A DNA stretch of 64,000 bases. Origin: Roseibacillus ishigakijimensis. GTDB taxonomy: Bacteria; Verrucomicrobiota; Verrucomicrobiia; Verrucomicrobiales; Akkermansiaceae. The notes below the pieces were generated by a model, which searched no databases, had not been told where the DNA came from, and saw nothing but the letters and a program-made list of their open reading frames with translations. The DNA lies in the NCBI RefSeq assembly GCF_016595415.1, contig NZ_JAENIO010000018.1:1-64000 (forward strand), read 5' to 3'. Positions 1 through 8,881 of the stretch are shown here, piece by piece. Both the position numbers and the translations under genes were made by a program. Every line of letters begins with the position of its first letter. Position 1 is the stretch's first letter.

Positions 1-127
1 TCAATCCTCCCACACCAATGAATTGTCATTTTTTCAATTTTGCCATCCCCTTCATACAGAACAGGGGCTGGAACCATTTCTAGGACCCGCTCTAGAGACT
101 AATTATTCGAGAAAAAAGTCACGAGAC

Positions 128-580
128 CTATTCCCAAAGAAAGGATTTTTTTTCGCCAAGGAGCTGATCTCCCTGCTCCAAAGTGGTGCGCCACGCGAGG
201 ACCCGTCCGCCTTTTTGGTAGGCCTCCCCTGCGATCTGAAACTCCGCCACCCCGGTCTCGGCCTGCGGGACGATGTCCTGCACGAGCGCGCGCACCTGGC
301 TGCCGGTGGCCGCCTGACGGTATTGGAAGGTCACCCGGATGGGGCCAGCGGCGGGGTCCACTCGCCAACGGGCGGAGTAATATTGCCCCCGGCGGGCTTG
401 GCGTTCCTCTTCGCTAACGGCCCCGTAAAGACGTTTCTGGATTTCCCCCCGCACCATCAGCTCGTCGCTCCATTCCGGATCCGCTGCCCGCACGGTGAAT
501 TGCTTCACCTCTAAGCGCTCATGCGAAGAACAACTTGCCCCCACCAGCGCGAGGCCCGCCAACCAGACTATCGGTTTCAT
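128..580 (-). CDS. Putative small lipoprotein, unknown function
   Basis: The product is about 150 residues. It starts MKPIVWLAGLALVGASC, a positively charged start, a hydrophobic stretch and a cysteine that could be lipidated, so it is probably an outer-membrane or periplasmic lipoprotein. The remainder is hydrophilic with several beta-prone stretches and no domain I recognise. The frame stays open upstream, but the methionine at 580 is chosen because the signal peptide begins there. It is divergent from the Fur gene with about 55 bases between the starts, so the two may share a control region. Function is unknown. Confidence 0.65.
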   Translation of the reverse strand: MKPIVWLAGLALVGASCSSHERLEVKQFTVRAADPEWSDELMVRGEIQKRLYGAVSEEERQARRGQYYSARWRVDPAAGPIRVTFQYRQAATGSQVRALVQDIVPQAETGVAEFQIAGEAYQKGGRVLAWRTTLEQGDQLLGEKKSFLWE

Positions 581-635
581 GTCCCAATCTTCCTTTCCTA
601 ATTCGATTTCCTCAATTACTGATTGGGGCATTCCC

Positions 636-1139
636 ATGATGCCTCCCGCCATTCGCGAAAAACTCGACGCCTTTATCCGCGCCAAAGGTCTGCGGCAAAC
701 TGCCCAGCGCGATGCCATTGTGGAGCTCATTTTCGAGTCCGACGAGCACTTCACCCCCGAACAACTCTTTGATCGCTTCCGCAAAAAAGGTTCCACCGCT
801 TCCCGCGCCACCGTCTACCGCACTCTGGCCCTGCTCACCGAAGCCGACCTCTTGCACGAAATCGACCTCGGCGACGGCCAGACGACCTACGATCCCAATT
901 TCCTCGACCGCCCTTCCCACAACCACCTCGTCTGCATGGACTGCGGCAAAGTGATTGAATTCGAGGACCCCCATCTCGACATTCTCAACAACTGCCTCAC
1001 CAAGCGCCTCGGTTTCCGCCCCCTCAAGCATTCCCTGCGCACCGAGGCCAGTTGCGAGCAACTGCGGGCCAAAGGACATTGCCCGAACCTCATTCAAGCC
1101 CGCCTGGAAGGCAAAAGACTCCCCAATCGGAAGAAATGA
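636..1139 (+). CDS. fur: Fur-family ferric uptake / metal regulator
   Basis: A protein of about 167 residues with an N-terminal winged helix (GLRQTAQRDAIVELI, then SRATVYRTLALL, the recognition helix typical of Fur) and a C-terminal metal-binding dimerisation domain. The SHNHLVCMDCGK motif gives the His-x-His and CxxC ligands, and two more cysteines lie near the C-terminus, consistent with a structural zinc site. Family members repress iron or other metal uptake genes when metal-loaded. Start is ATG 636 or the adjacent ATG 639. Its stop overlaps the next gene's ATG (ATGA). Fur is preferred over Zur or PerR because of the iron locus in the same window, but sequence alone does not settle the metal. 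Confidence 0.88.
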   Translation: MMPPAIREKLDAFIRAKGLRQTAQRDAIVELIFESDEHFTPEQLFDRFRKKGSTASRATVYRTLALLTEADLLHEIDLGDGQTTYDPNFLDRPSHNHLVCMDCGKVIEFEDPHLDILNNCLTKRLGFRPLKHSLRTEASCEQLRAKGHCPNLIQARLEGKRLPNRKK

Positions 1140-2374
1140 TCACCATGCGCAAACTCTCGCAAATTCTTCCCCTTTTCATTACGATACTTCTGGTAGCCGG
1201 AGGCATTTGGCTGGCTCTCACCCGCCCGCCTCGGCCGGAACCCACCCCTCCGGCCCCTCTGCCGGTCGGCCCCGCCCTGGCCACTCTGGGCACCAGCCCC
1301 GATTGGTCCCGTTTGCAAAAATTCGATGGCACTCTCTCGGCAGCGAGCTTCGGACGTGATTTGCGTGAGATCTATGCCCTTCCGGAGGCTTGGCAACCGG
1401 CCATCACCTTCGACCCCGGCGGTGTGACGGTGAAGCATCATCACGGGGAAAACGCACCCACCACGCACCTGTCCTTTGCCGCGCAAGATTCCCCCGCCGC
1501 TCCTCTCCCCCCCCTTTCTGAAATCCACATTGCCCTCGATCCCGGGCACATTGGCGGAGAGTTCGCCATCCTCGAGCAGCGCAACTTCCAGCCTTTCTCC
1601 GAGGATGCGAGCCAAATCCCGGTCCGCGAAGGGGACCTCGCTCTCGCTACGGCCCGACACCTGAAAAAACTCCTTGAGGAGATGGGAGCCACCGTGACCC
1701 TCGTGCGGGAAACCTCCGAGCCGGTCACCGATCAACGACCCCAGGACTTTCTCCCCGCCTTTCCCGACCGGCTTCTGGCCGAAAAAATCTTTTACCGCAC
1801 CGCTGAGATCCGCGCTCGCGCCGAGCTAGTCAACGAGGTCATCCAGCCCGACCTCGTCTTCTGCCTCCACTACAACGCCGATGCCTGGAATGATCCCGCC
1901 GACCCTTGGGCCCCCCGCAATCACTTCCACCTTCTTCTCAATGGAGCCTACATGGCGGGCGAGCTGGTCCACGACGACGAGCGCTTCGAGATGCTGCGCC
2001 ACCTTTTCAGCCGCACCGCCCGCCGCGCTCTCCCGCTCGCGCAAAAAATCTCCGACGTCTTTCTACGGGAACTCGACCTCGTGCCCTACAACTACTCCCC
2101 TGCCGCGCCAGCCCTGCCCGTCGACCCGGTGCGCCCCATCTACGCCCGCAACCTCCTCGCCAACCGTCTCTACGAAGCCCCCACCATTTTCCTCGAGCCC
2201 TATGTGATGAACCATCGCGAAGTCTATCACCGCGTGCAGCTCGGCGACTACGAGGGCTTTCGCGAAATCAACGGCACGCCCCGCCGCTCCCTGGTGCGGG
2301 AATATGCCTACACCCTCGCCCAAGGCATCGCCGAATTCTACCGCGAGAACCCCCGAACCTCTCCCTTGCCATGA
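1136..2374 (+). CDS. N-acetylmuramoyl-L-alanine amidase-like protein (amidase_3 fold)
   Basis: About 412 residues. The N-terminus has one hydrophobic segment (residues ~8-25) followed by a proline-rich linker, suggesting a membrane-anchored or secreted enzyme. The catalytic domain carries the amidase_3 zinc landmarks: LDPGH (His), a Glu shortly after (EQRN), CLHYNAD (second His) and a late Glu in IFLEPYV. Such enzymes cut the amide bond between muramic acid and the peptide stem during wall remodelling. The spacing between motifs is longer than in AmiC-type enzymes, so this is a divergent branch. It is translationally coupled to fur upstream (ATGA) and to the next gene downstream (ATGA). Confidence 0.75.
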   Translation: MITMRKLSQILPLFITILLVAGGIWLALTRPPRPEPTPPAPLPVGPALATLGTSPDWSRLQKFDGTLSAASFGRDLREIYALPEAWQPAITFDPGGVTVKHHHGENAPTTHLSFAAQDSPAAPLPPLSEIHIALDPGHIGGEFAILEQRNFQPFSEDASQIPVREGDLALATARHLKKLLEEMGATVTLVRETSEPVTDQRPQDFLPAFPDRLLAEKIFYRTAEIRARAELVNEVIQPDLVFCLHYNADAWNDPADPWAPRNHFHLLLNGAYMAGELVHDDERFEMLRHLFSRTARRALPLAQKISDVFLRELDLVPYNYSPAAPALPVDPVRPIYARNLLANRLYEAPTIFLEPYVMNHREVYHRVQLGDYEGFREINGTPRRSLVREYAYTLAQGIAEFYRENPRTSPLP

Positions 2375-3210
2375 CTCCCACCTTGCTTATTGCCGGCCAC
2401 GGCTACCTCGGCCAAGAAGTCGCCCGCCAGGCCCGCGCCCGCCAATGGACCGTCTTCACCCTCTCCAAATCCGGCGACGAAGCTGATTTCGCGGTCGACT
2501 TCACCGACGAGGCCGCACTGAGCAAGCTGGCCCGCCAGATTCCCGCTCCCACCCACCTGCTGGCCAGTGCCTCCTCGGGAGGGCGCGGGGTGGAGGCTTA
2601 CGAGGAGATCTTTCTCACCGGCACCCAGCGCCTCATCGCCGCCTTTCCCTCCGCCCATCTCACCTTCATCTCCTCCACTTCCGTCTATCGCCAAACCGAT
2701 GGCAGCACGGTGACCGAGGAGAGCGCCCCGCAAGGACAAACCGCGACCTCCGCCATCTTGCAAGAAGCCGAGCGCATGGTCCTCGCCGATAGCGGCACGG
2801 CCCTGCGCCTGACTGGAATCTACGGCCCCCATCGGAGCGTCATCCTGCGCCGCTTTCTCGCCGGAGAAGCCACTTTGGAAAAAACGGAACAGGGCTTGGG
2901 CCTTCGCCTGCTCAATCAGATTCACCGCGATGATGCCGCCCGCGCCGTCCTCCACCTCATCGCGGAGAACGAGCGCGGCCTTTTCAATGTCAACGACAAC
3001 GAGCCCACTAGTCAACTGGCGACCTATCAGCAACTCTCGGAAAGACTCTCCCTCCCTCTACCGTCCACCGCTCCGCCCAACCCCAACTCCAAGCGGGGCT
3101 GGACCCACAAAGCGGTCTCCAATGCCAAGCTCCGCGCCACCGGCTGGGAGCCGCACTACCCCAGCTTCCTCTCCGCACTCGACGACCTTTTGCCCACCAT
3201 CCAGTCATGA
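2371..3210 (+). CDS. NAD(P)-dependent epimerase/dehydratase-like protein (YeeZ-type extended SDR)
   Basis: About 279 residues. The N-terminal AGHGYLGQEVA matches the GxGxxG dinucleotide-binding loop of extended short-chain dehydrogenases. FISSTSVYRQ followed by an acidic TEES stretch and LRLTGIYGP are the usual epimerase landmarks. The Tyr of SVY lacks a YxxxK partner, so classic catalysis is doubtful, as in the YeeZ-like group. Substrate unknown. The gene overlaps both neighbours by four bases, so it belongs to the fur-amidase-epimerase-peptidase operon. Confidence 0.75.
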   Translation: MTPTLLIAGHGYLGQEVARQARARQWTVFTLSKSGDEADFAVDFTDEAALSKLARQIPAPTHLLASASSGGRGVEAYEEIFLTGTQRLIAAFPSAHLTFISSTSVYRQTDGSTVTEESAPQGQTATSAILQEAERMVLADSGTALRLTGIYGPHRSVILRRFLAGEATLEKTEQGLGLRLLNQIHRDDAARAVLHLIAENERGLFNVNDNEPTSQLATYQQLSERLSLPLPSTAPPNPNSKRGWTHKAVSNAKLRATGWEPHYPSFLSALDDLLPTIQS

Positions 3211-4334
3211 CCGTCACCAGCCTGCTGCAAGAATTGGTTCGCATCCCCTCCGTCAATCCCGATGCCGTGCCCGCTTCGCCCCACTCCGGGGAAGAGGCCA
3301 TGGCCCAGCATCTCGCCCATCTGCTCACCAGCTGGGGCTTTGCGGTCACCCTCGACGAAGTCCAGCCCGGACGCCCCAACCTCATCGCCCGCGCCCCCGG
3401 TCCCGAGGATCGACCCCGCATTTTCTTCGGCCCTCACCTCGATACCGTGGCGGTGGACGGGATGACCATCGACCCCTTTTCCGGCGAGGAAAAGGATGGC
3501 TGCATCTGGGGCCGCGGAGCCAGCGACACCAAGGGCCCTATGGCAGCCATGCTCTGCGCTCTTCACCACCACCGCGATCGCTTGGCCGAGCTCCCCGTGG
3601 CGGTGGATTTCGTAGCCTTCATGGGCGAGGAATCCCACCAGCCGGGCGCCAAACACTTCGCCCGCCACCAGGCCCGCGACTACGAGTTCGCTCTCGTTGG
3701 CGAGCCCACTTCTCTCCAGTTTGTCCGCGTCACCAAGGGCTCGCTCTGGGCCACAGTGCGCACTACGGGAAAAGCCACCCACGCTTCCCAGCCCCATCTG
3801 GGCGAGAACGCCATTCTCAAGCTCACCGCTTCGCTCGATTTGCTCAATCGCAAGCTCACCAACCGCCTCGCCACCTATCAGCATCCCGTACTGGGTCACT
3901 CCACGCTAAATATTGGCACCATTGCGGGCGGCAGCAGTGCCAACATCGTGCCCGACCACGCCGAAGCCACCCTCGACATCCGCTTCACCCCCGACCTCGC
4001 GGCGGAGGGCGGCGCCAGGCAACTGGTCGAGCAACTCATCGCCGAGAACCAGCTTCCCCTCACCTTTGGCCCCACCAGCGAGGCCCCACCCATGGAAGTG
4101 AAGCCCGACCACCCCTGGTTGCAACGTCTCACCAGCGCCCTCCCGGAAGGAAAACTGGTGGGCGCGCCCTGGTTCTCCGACGCCGCCCACCTCAATGCCG
4201 CCGGCCTCCCTGCAGTCTGCATCGGCCCGGGCTCCATCGACCAAGCCCACACTGCCGACGAATTCATCACAATCAGCGACTTGGAAAAAGGCGCGGATTT
4301 CTTCAAGAGCCTGATTGCGAGCTTGGAGAACTGA
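3207..4334 (+). CDS. M20-family metallopeptidase (ArgE/DapE/succinyl-diaminopimelate desuccinylase-like)
   Basis: About 375 residues with the full M20 di-zinc set: FGPHLDTVAV (His and catalytic Asp), GRGASDTKGP (bridging Asp), FMGEESH (catalytic Glu pair), a later Glu in GEPTS, and a C-terminal His in QAHTADEF. The central dimerisation domain has the usual SQPHLGENAI region. The family hydrolyses N-acylated amino acids or small peptides; ArgE or DapE activity cannot be separated by eye. It is the last gene of the fur operon, overlapping the epimerase by four bases and converging with the next gene, with a 32-base 3' overlap. Confidence 0.82.
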   Translation: MTVTSLLQELVRIPSVNPDAVPASPHSGEEAMAQHLAHLLTSWGFAVTLDEVQPGRPNLIARAPGPEDRPRIFFGPHLDTVAVDGMTIDPFSGEEKDGCIWGRGASDTKGPMAAMLCALHHHRDRLAELPVAVDFVAFMGEESHQPGAKHFARHQARDYEFALVGEPTSLQFVRVTKGSLWATVRTTGKATHASQPHLGENAILKLTASLDLLNRKLTNRLATYQHPVLGHSTLNIGTIAGGSSANIVPDHAEATLDIRFTPDLAAEGGARQLVEQLIAENQLPLTFGPTSEAPPMEVKPDHPWLQRLTSALPEGKLVGAPWFSDAAHLNAAGLPAVCIGPGSIDQAHTADEFITISDLEKGADFFKSLIASLEN

Positions 4335-4926
4335 GCTCCTGCTCTTTCTGGTAAAAGCGATAGTGTCCGGTCAGGGGAAAAGCAAAAAGGCGATTCTCTT
4401 CCCGGGTGCCCGCGCCGATATTGTGAATGACAAGAGGGATCCCCCGAAGAGATTTTTTATCGGACACCACCATGATGTGCGGGAGACGTCCGTTGACGAG
4501 GCAGGTGACCAAGTCGCCTGGCAGATAGTCGCCCGGCTCCTGCGTGACGGGAAGCGCCAACCCCTGCCGCTCGAAGTAGGTCTGCAAGTTGGGCACGCGG
4601 CGGTGATCGATGTTTCGGTCCGGCCGCTTGAGCCCCCAGTTGCGAGGATAGGCGGAAAAGTGGGCCGCCATGTCCTCGTGCACCAGCTTTTGCAGATCCA
4701 CCCCGGTGGCGCGAAGAGCCCGGATGACCACATCGGTGCACACGCCGGTCTCCTCGGGCACATCGCCCCCGGGATAGCTCAAGGCCACATAGTCAGGCAC
4801 GTAACGGGTCGTGACCCCGATGCGGGCGCGGGCCCCTTCCACGATGGCCGCATTGGCGTTCTTTTCCCGCTCCTCGCCACAAGACAGTGAGGTCCAAAGG
4901 AAACAAATAGCCAGAATCACCCGCAT
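4303..4926 (-). CDS. DUF1287 family secreted protein
   Basis: About 207 residues. A signal-peptide-like N-terminus ends near a cysteine (WTSLSCGEE), so it may be a lipoprotein. The body has features of DUF1287: an early RIGVTTRYVPDYV stretch, TGVCTDVVIRALRATG, then PGDYLPGDLVTC and a late HNIGAG. The family resembles NlpC/P60-type cysteine hydrolase folds; the Cys in GVCTDV and the His in PHIMVV or HNIG could form the active site, but this is inference. Its 3' end overlaps the convergent peptidase gene. Confidence 0.75.
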   Translation of the reverse strand: MRVILAICFLWTSLSCGEEREKNANAAIVEGARARIGVTTRYVPDYVALSYPGGDVPEETGVCTDVVIRALRATGVDLQKLVHEDMAAHFSAYPRNWGLKRPDRNIDHRRVPNLQTYFERQGLALPVTQEPGDYLPGDLVTCLVNGRLPHIMVVSDKKSLRGIPLVIHNIGAGTREENRLFAFPLTGHYRFYQKEQELSSPSSQSGS

Positions 4927-4982
4927 GTTCAGTCAACGAGGCCCGATGCTCTCCTTGTCTCAACATTTTCCCCGGCCCCCAA

Positions 4983-5390
4983 CTATTGCCACCTCCACTC
5001 AATGGGGACCTCGATATCGGGATGGATGCTCTGGTGGACGGGACAAGTGAGGGCCGAATTGATCAGCAGCCGGGCCTCGGGATGATCGGCGGGCAAAGGC
5101 ATGGCGATGGTCACCGCCAGCCGGGTGATGCGCCGGGGCGAATCGCTCGACATCTCTTTAGCGACCTTGATTTGTAACCCGGCGAGAGAGAGCTCTTTGC
5201 GCCGGGCCGTGATTCCCATGATGGTGGCCATGCAAGTGCCGAGGGCGGTGGCCACCAGGTCAGTGGGGGAAAAGGCCTCCCCCCGGCCCTGGTTGTCTAC
5301 GGGAGCATCAGTCGCCAAAGTCGAATTCGAGGGCCCGTGATGGGCTTCGCAATGCAGGTCTCCCTTGTAATCGATCGTCACTTCTACCAT
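4983..5390 (-). CDS. OsmC/Ohr-family peroxiredoxin-like protein
   Basis: About 135 residues. Both redox cysteines of the OsmC fold are present: one in TALGTCMATIMG and one in LTCPVHQSI. The N-terminal VEVTIDYKGDLHCEA and the FSPTDLVATA stretch also fit. Family members reduce organic hydroperoxides through a thiol pair in the cytoplasm. The start at 5390 is needed to complete the first strands of the fold, which makes its first 83 bases overlap the 3' end of the upstream kinase gene on the same strand. It is the last gene of the sigma-kinase-OsmC cluster. Confidence 0.85.
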   Translation of the reverse strand: MVEVTIDYKGDLHCEAHHGPSNSTLATDAPVDNQGRGEAFSPTDLVATALGTCMATIMGITARRKELSLAGLQIKVAKEMSSDSPRRITRLAVTIAMPLPADHPEARLLINSALTCPVHQSIHPDIEVPIEWRWQ

Positions 5391-7926
5391 CTTCGTCGTC
5401 TTCCGGTTCCTCTTCTTTGTCGTCGACTTGCTCCACTTTGGCAAGCACGACGCGAAAGCCGTAGCCATCGTCGATCTCGCTCACCACGCGCCGGGCCCCG
5501 GTGCGCAAGTGCTCGGGCAGGTAGTCCTTCCACGAGCCCCCCCGGCTGGTGCCAAAGCCCGCCTTACGGGTGGTGTAAAAGTCGCTCACCCACTCGCGCA
5601 CATTGCCCCCCAAGTCATGAATCCCCAACTCATTGGGAGGGAAATGCCCCACGGGGGCGGTGGTCGGGAAGCCATCATTGTAGCCGGAGACCAGCTTGGA
5701 AGGCACCCGGGAGGCCGCGCCCTCCATACCAGCGATGTTGACCACTTTCCCAGCGGGGGGAAAATCCTCTCCCCACGGGTAGCCATCGGATTCCAACAAA
5801 GCACGCTGACTGGGGGTCTCCCCCACCTCGCCATCCAACCCGGCCATACGCGACCACTCCTCGTCAGTGGGCAGCCGGTATTCATGCCACTCGCGAATGA
5901 GGCCGTGCTCCCTCTCCTGCAGCGTGAGCCATTGGCAGAAGTCGAGCGCATGCTGCCGGGTGATGTTGACGACGGGATGATCCTCGGTCTGGGAAAAATC
6001 AGGCGATTCGGGCATGACCCCCTCGGAGGAGACCACGAACTCACGAAAATCGCGCACCCGGGTTTCCCATCGGGCAACGAGGAGATCCGGGGAAAATTCC
6101 ACGAACTCCATCGCGAGGCTATTCTTCCAATTGGGAATTTGCCACGGCATGCCCTGGGTGGGCCGCAAGGAGATCGCGGGCAAGGTCAAAGCCTGGCCTT
6201 CGCTCACGGTCACCGTCGTTTCAAAGTCCTCGTAACCATCGAGCTCCGCCCGCAAGCGATATTCCCCGGGAAAGACCGCAATCTCTTCCAGGGGAGTGGT
6301 CCCCACATATTCATCGTCGAGGTAAACCCAAGCCCGCGGAGGCTCCGTGGCGAAGGCGAGGCTGCCGTGCTGAATGGGGAAGACCCGCACCCGGAAGGGC
6401 CGCAACCCTTCATCCCACACTTCCTGAGGCACACCCAAAAAGCCCTCGCGGTCCTCGAACTCAACCGCAAAACGGTATTCGCTGGCTCGCACCCCGTCGG
6501 CCTCACTCTTCTCTGCCAACCAACGGACAAACTCTTCCCCTTGCTCGGGGGTGACAAAGGCCGCCCGACGCTTGATTCCGTTCTCGCTCACCTCGTGCCC
6601 TTCCCACTTCTGCCCATCCCCCGCCGGGGATTGCTTGAATTCCACCGGACCCACCAGGTAAGCGGACAAGTGGGAATTACCCTCGGGGAAATAGCGCTGA
6701 CCCAAGAAGTCCCGCCATTCCAGCCCCGGCTCGGGTGGATAGCGCTCGAGAGTCACATTGAAGATTTCGTATTCCTCATCGAGAGTCTCGGTGATCTCGG
6801 CGGTCTTATGCCCGGGATAGCTCAGGAGAAAGGTGACCTCGGAGCCAAAGGGAAACTCCTTGGGCCCATAGGGAGTCGCCCCAATAGGCTCCCCCTCGCC
6901 ATCGTAAATCTCCGCCCCCTCGGGAATACTGGCCACGGTGACAAAGGCCCGGGTGGGCGCGGCCTTGATGCGACCTGCACTGGAATTGACCACCACCGGA
7001 GTGGCCGTATAAAAGGCAAAACCCAGCAATCCCAAAGTGACGCCCACAGTGGCAAAGGGAAGGGCCAGCGGGGTCTTCTTTTTCTGTATGCGCTTGGCCC
7101 GGTGGATCAGAAGCAGGACCTGCTCCAGATCGGCAGCCTCGCGATATCGGCGTTTCTTGATGCGTGGGTCGCAAGTCTCGCAGATGACCTTGTTGAGAGC
7201 CAACCAGCGCTTGGTATCCTGCTTCGGAATGGGCTCATCGGGCAGCTCGGGAAAGTCCAGCCGATCTTTCCCAGTGGCCATTTCGTAGAGCACCTTGCCC
7301 AAAGCATAGACATCCGCTCCGGCAGATCCGGGGCCCTCCGGCGGCACAAAGCCCTCGGTGCCCACGAAGGTGCGCTGGTCGCGGGCGGCCACCAATCCGA
7401 TATCAGCCAGGCAGGCCTGCCCTTTGACAAAGATGACGTTGGAAGGCTTCACGTCGCGGTGGGCCAACCCCTGGGCATGGAGATGCGCCAGCGCTCCCGC
7501 CAGACGAGCCCCTGCTTCAGCACAAAAGCCCACCGCGAGGGGGCGCCGCCCCGCCCGCAGCATGTCACTGCGCAGCGTGCGTGGCTCGTAATCGGCAGGC
7601 CGGATGTTGGAACCGCGTTCAACATCATCGCCCAGCTCCATCACGTAGTAATAAAACTCTTCCTCTCCCCGCCGATCCCGCCCGACGTGCAGAATATCAA
7701 CCAGACCGGGGTGCTCGCGGGCCACCGGCTCATACTTCAGGATTCCCTCGAACTCGCGTTCGAAGGTGCGATCATCATCGAAGTCGTTGCGATAAACGAG
7801 CTTCACCGCGCGCAAGGTATCGGTGACCGAGCGCGCCATCCAGATCTCCCCGTAGGAGCCTCCACCGATTTGGCGGAGCACTTCCATATCCGGGATTTCC
7901 GGCGCTGACCGAGGCTGCCGGGCCAT
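5308..7926 (-). CDS. Transmembrane Ser/Thr protein kinase with PEGA and SUMF1 (formylglycine-enzyme-like) domains
   Basis: 872 residues. Residues ~15-275 form a Hanks-type kinase: glycine loop IGGGSYGE, Lys in AVKLV, HRDVKPSNV, and ADIG in place of the usual DFG. A transmembrane helix lies near 290-310. PEGA-type repeats (IPEGAEIYDGEGEPIGATP and WVYLDDEYVGTTPLE) lie around 325-375 and 525-575. Residues ~592-830 are a SUMF1/FGE-like domain (LPTDEEW, YPWGE, LGGNVREWV, RGGSW). The gene follows the sigma factor by three bases, so the kinase may act on that sigma pathway. A charged tail after the SUMF1 domain overlaps OsmC. Confidence 0.88.
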   Translation of the reverse strand: MARQPRSAPEIPDMEVLRQIGGGSYGEIWMARSVTDTLRAVKLVYRNDFDDDRTFEREFEGILKYEPVAREHPGLVDILHVGRDRRGEEEFYYYVMELGDDVERGSNIRPADYEPRTLRSDMLRAGRRPLAVGFCAEAGARLAGALAHLHAQGLAHRDVKPSNVIFVKGQACLADIGLVAARDQRTFVGTEGFVPPEGPGSAGADVYALGKVLYEMATGKDRLDFPELPDEPIPKQDTKRWLALNKVICETCDPRIKKRRYREAADLEQVLLLIHRAKRIQKKKTPLALPFATVGVTLGLLGFAFYTATPVVVNSSAGRIKAAPTRAFVTVASIPEGAEIYDGEGEPIGATPYGPKEFPFGSEVTFLLSYPGHKTAEITETLDEEYEIFNVTLERYPPEPGLEWRDFLGQRYFPEGNSHLSAYLVGPVEFKQSPAGDGQKWEGHEVSENGIKRRAAFVTPEQGEEFVRWLAEKSEADGVRASEYRFAVEFEDREGFLGVPQEVWDEGLRPFRVRVFPIQHGSLAFATEPPRAWVYLDDEYVGTTPLEEIAVFPGEYRLRAELDGYEDFETTVTVSEGQALTLPAISLRPTQGMPWQIPNWKNSLAMEFVEFSPDLLVARWETRVRDFREFVVSSEGVMPESPDFSQTEDHPVVNITRQHALDFCQWLTLQEREHGLIREWHEYRLPTDEEWSRMAGLDGEVGETPSQRALLESDGYPWGEDFPPAGKVVNIAGMEGAASRVPSKLVSGYNDGFPTTAPVGHFPPNELGIHDLGGNVREWVSDFYTTRKAGFGTSRGGSWKDYLPEHLRTGARRVVSEIDDGYGFRVVLAKVEQVDDKEEEPEDDEDGRSDDRLQGRPALRSPSRALEFDFGD

Positions 7927-7929
7927 AGC

Positions 7930-8649
7930 TTAGATCTCGTCTTCCTCTTCCCCCAGTTTACGCAGTTTCTCCAGTTCCTTCTTGAGCACCGCACCCACGC
8001 GATGCTTGGCCAAATAAACTTGCGCCATGCTCACCCCGAGGTGCTTCTGCACCTTCTCGGCATCCCACTGCTTGACCACGTAGTAGTCGAAAATCTGATA
8101 CTGCTTCGGCGAAACCAGTGCCTTGGTGCGGGCCAAGGCCGCATCCGCCAGATTCTGCTTCCACTCCACATCCCACATCCGCTCCAGCAGGTCACCCTTG
8201 GGATCCTCAAAGCGATCGATGACCGCTGTCTTGCGCTCATCGCTCCACTCCCCCATCGCCATCGCGGTATCCTTCTTCCGTTTGCGGAATTGGTCGTTGA
8301 TGCGCCAACGGGTCATATTCATGAGCCAGGTTTTGAAAGACCCCTGCTCCGGATCGTAGAGATTCTTCTTACTCTGCTTGGCAATGGAGAGAATGGTTTC
8401 CTGAACGGCATCAAAGGCTTCCTCCGAACGAAGACCGGCCTTGAGGGCGACCGAGTAGATCAACCGCCAATAGGTCTTGTAAAATTCATCCCAAGTGCGC
8501 TGGTCCTCCCAGTTGTCGAGGCGCGCGATCAGACTCTTGCGCGTCTGTTCGTAAGCCGCCTCGATCTTCTTCTGCCGGGCCTTGCCCTCTTCGGACTGAG
8601 GCTCTTCGGGAAGATCGACCGCCGTTTTCTTTTTCGCTCGCTTCGCCAT
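7930..8649 (-). CDS. ECF-type RNA polymerase sigma factor linked to a Ser/Thr kinase
   Basis: About 239 residues. After a basic N-terminal extension, residues ~55-130 fit sigma region 2 (FYKTYWRLIYSVA, AFDAVQETILSIA, FKTWLMNMTRWRINDQF). Residues ~175-230 fit region 4, a helix-turn-helix (KQYQIFDYYVVKQW, VQKHLGVSMAQVYLAKHRV). Such factors redirect RNA polymerase to a small regulon. The kinase gene starts three bases after its stop, and no anti-sigma factor is nearby. In planctomycete and verrucomicrobial genomes this pairing suggests control by phosphorylation, which is inference here. ATG 8649 is chosen; the frame also extends upstream. Confidence 0.85.
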   Translation of the reverse strand: MAKRAKKKTAVDLPEEPQSEEGKARQKKIEAAYEQTRKSLIARLDNWEDQRTWDEFYKTYWRLIYSVALKAGLRSEEAFDAVQETILSIAKQSKKNLYDPEQGSFKTWLMNMTRWRINDQFRKRKKDTAMAMGEWSDERKTAVIDRFEDPKGDLLERMWDVEWKQNLADAALARTKALVSPKQYQIFDYYVVKQWDAEKVQKHLGVSMAQVYLAKHRVGAVLKKELEKLRKLGEEEDEI

Positions 8650-8881
8650 GCTCTTTCCAATGCTACCACGCCTCCTTGCTCTTGTCTTTCCCGATTCCGT
8701 CACCGGAGTGTCACGGGACGGGAAAAACCGGCTACGAGGATGAGGGCAGAAAACGTAGCATTTCAAGCCAGCTTTCAGCCATCGCCCCCGGTGTCACAGA
8801 AAAAAACACCCCCCGCCCCCCCATTCCCCCGGATTCGCCCTTGTCAAAACTCCCCCTCCGCGCCATCGCCATAGCCCTTCC

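Noticed and set aside
1906-3210. A plus-strand open frame starting inside the amidase gene.
   Set aside because: Only the part from 2371 is a real gene (epimerase). The upstream part is out of frame with the amidase and is Arg/Pro-rich noise.
5428-7908. A very long open frame on the plus strand opposite the PEGA/SUMF1 kinase gene.
   Set aside because: The minus-strand frame has unmistakable kinase and SUMF1 motifs. The opposite frame is open because of high G+C codon bias and has no recognisable domain.
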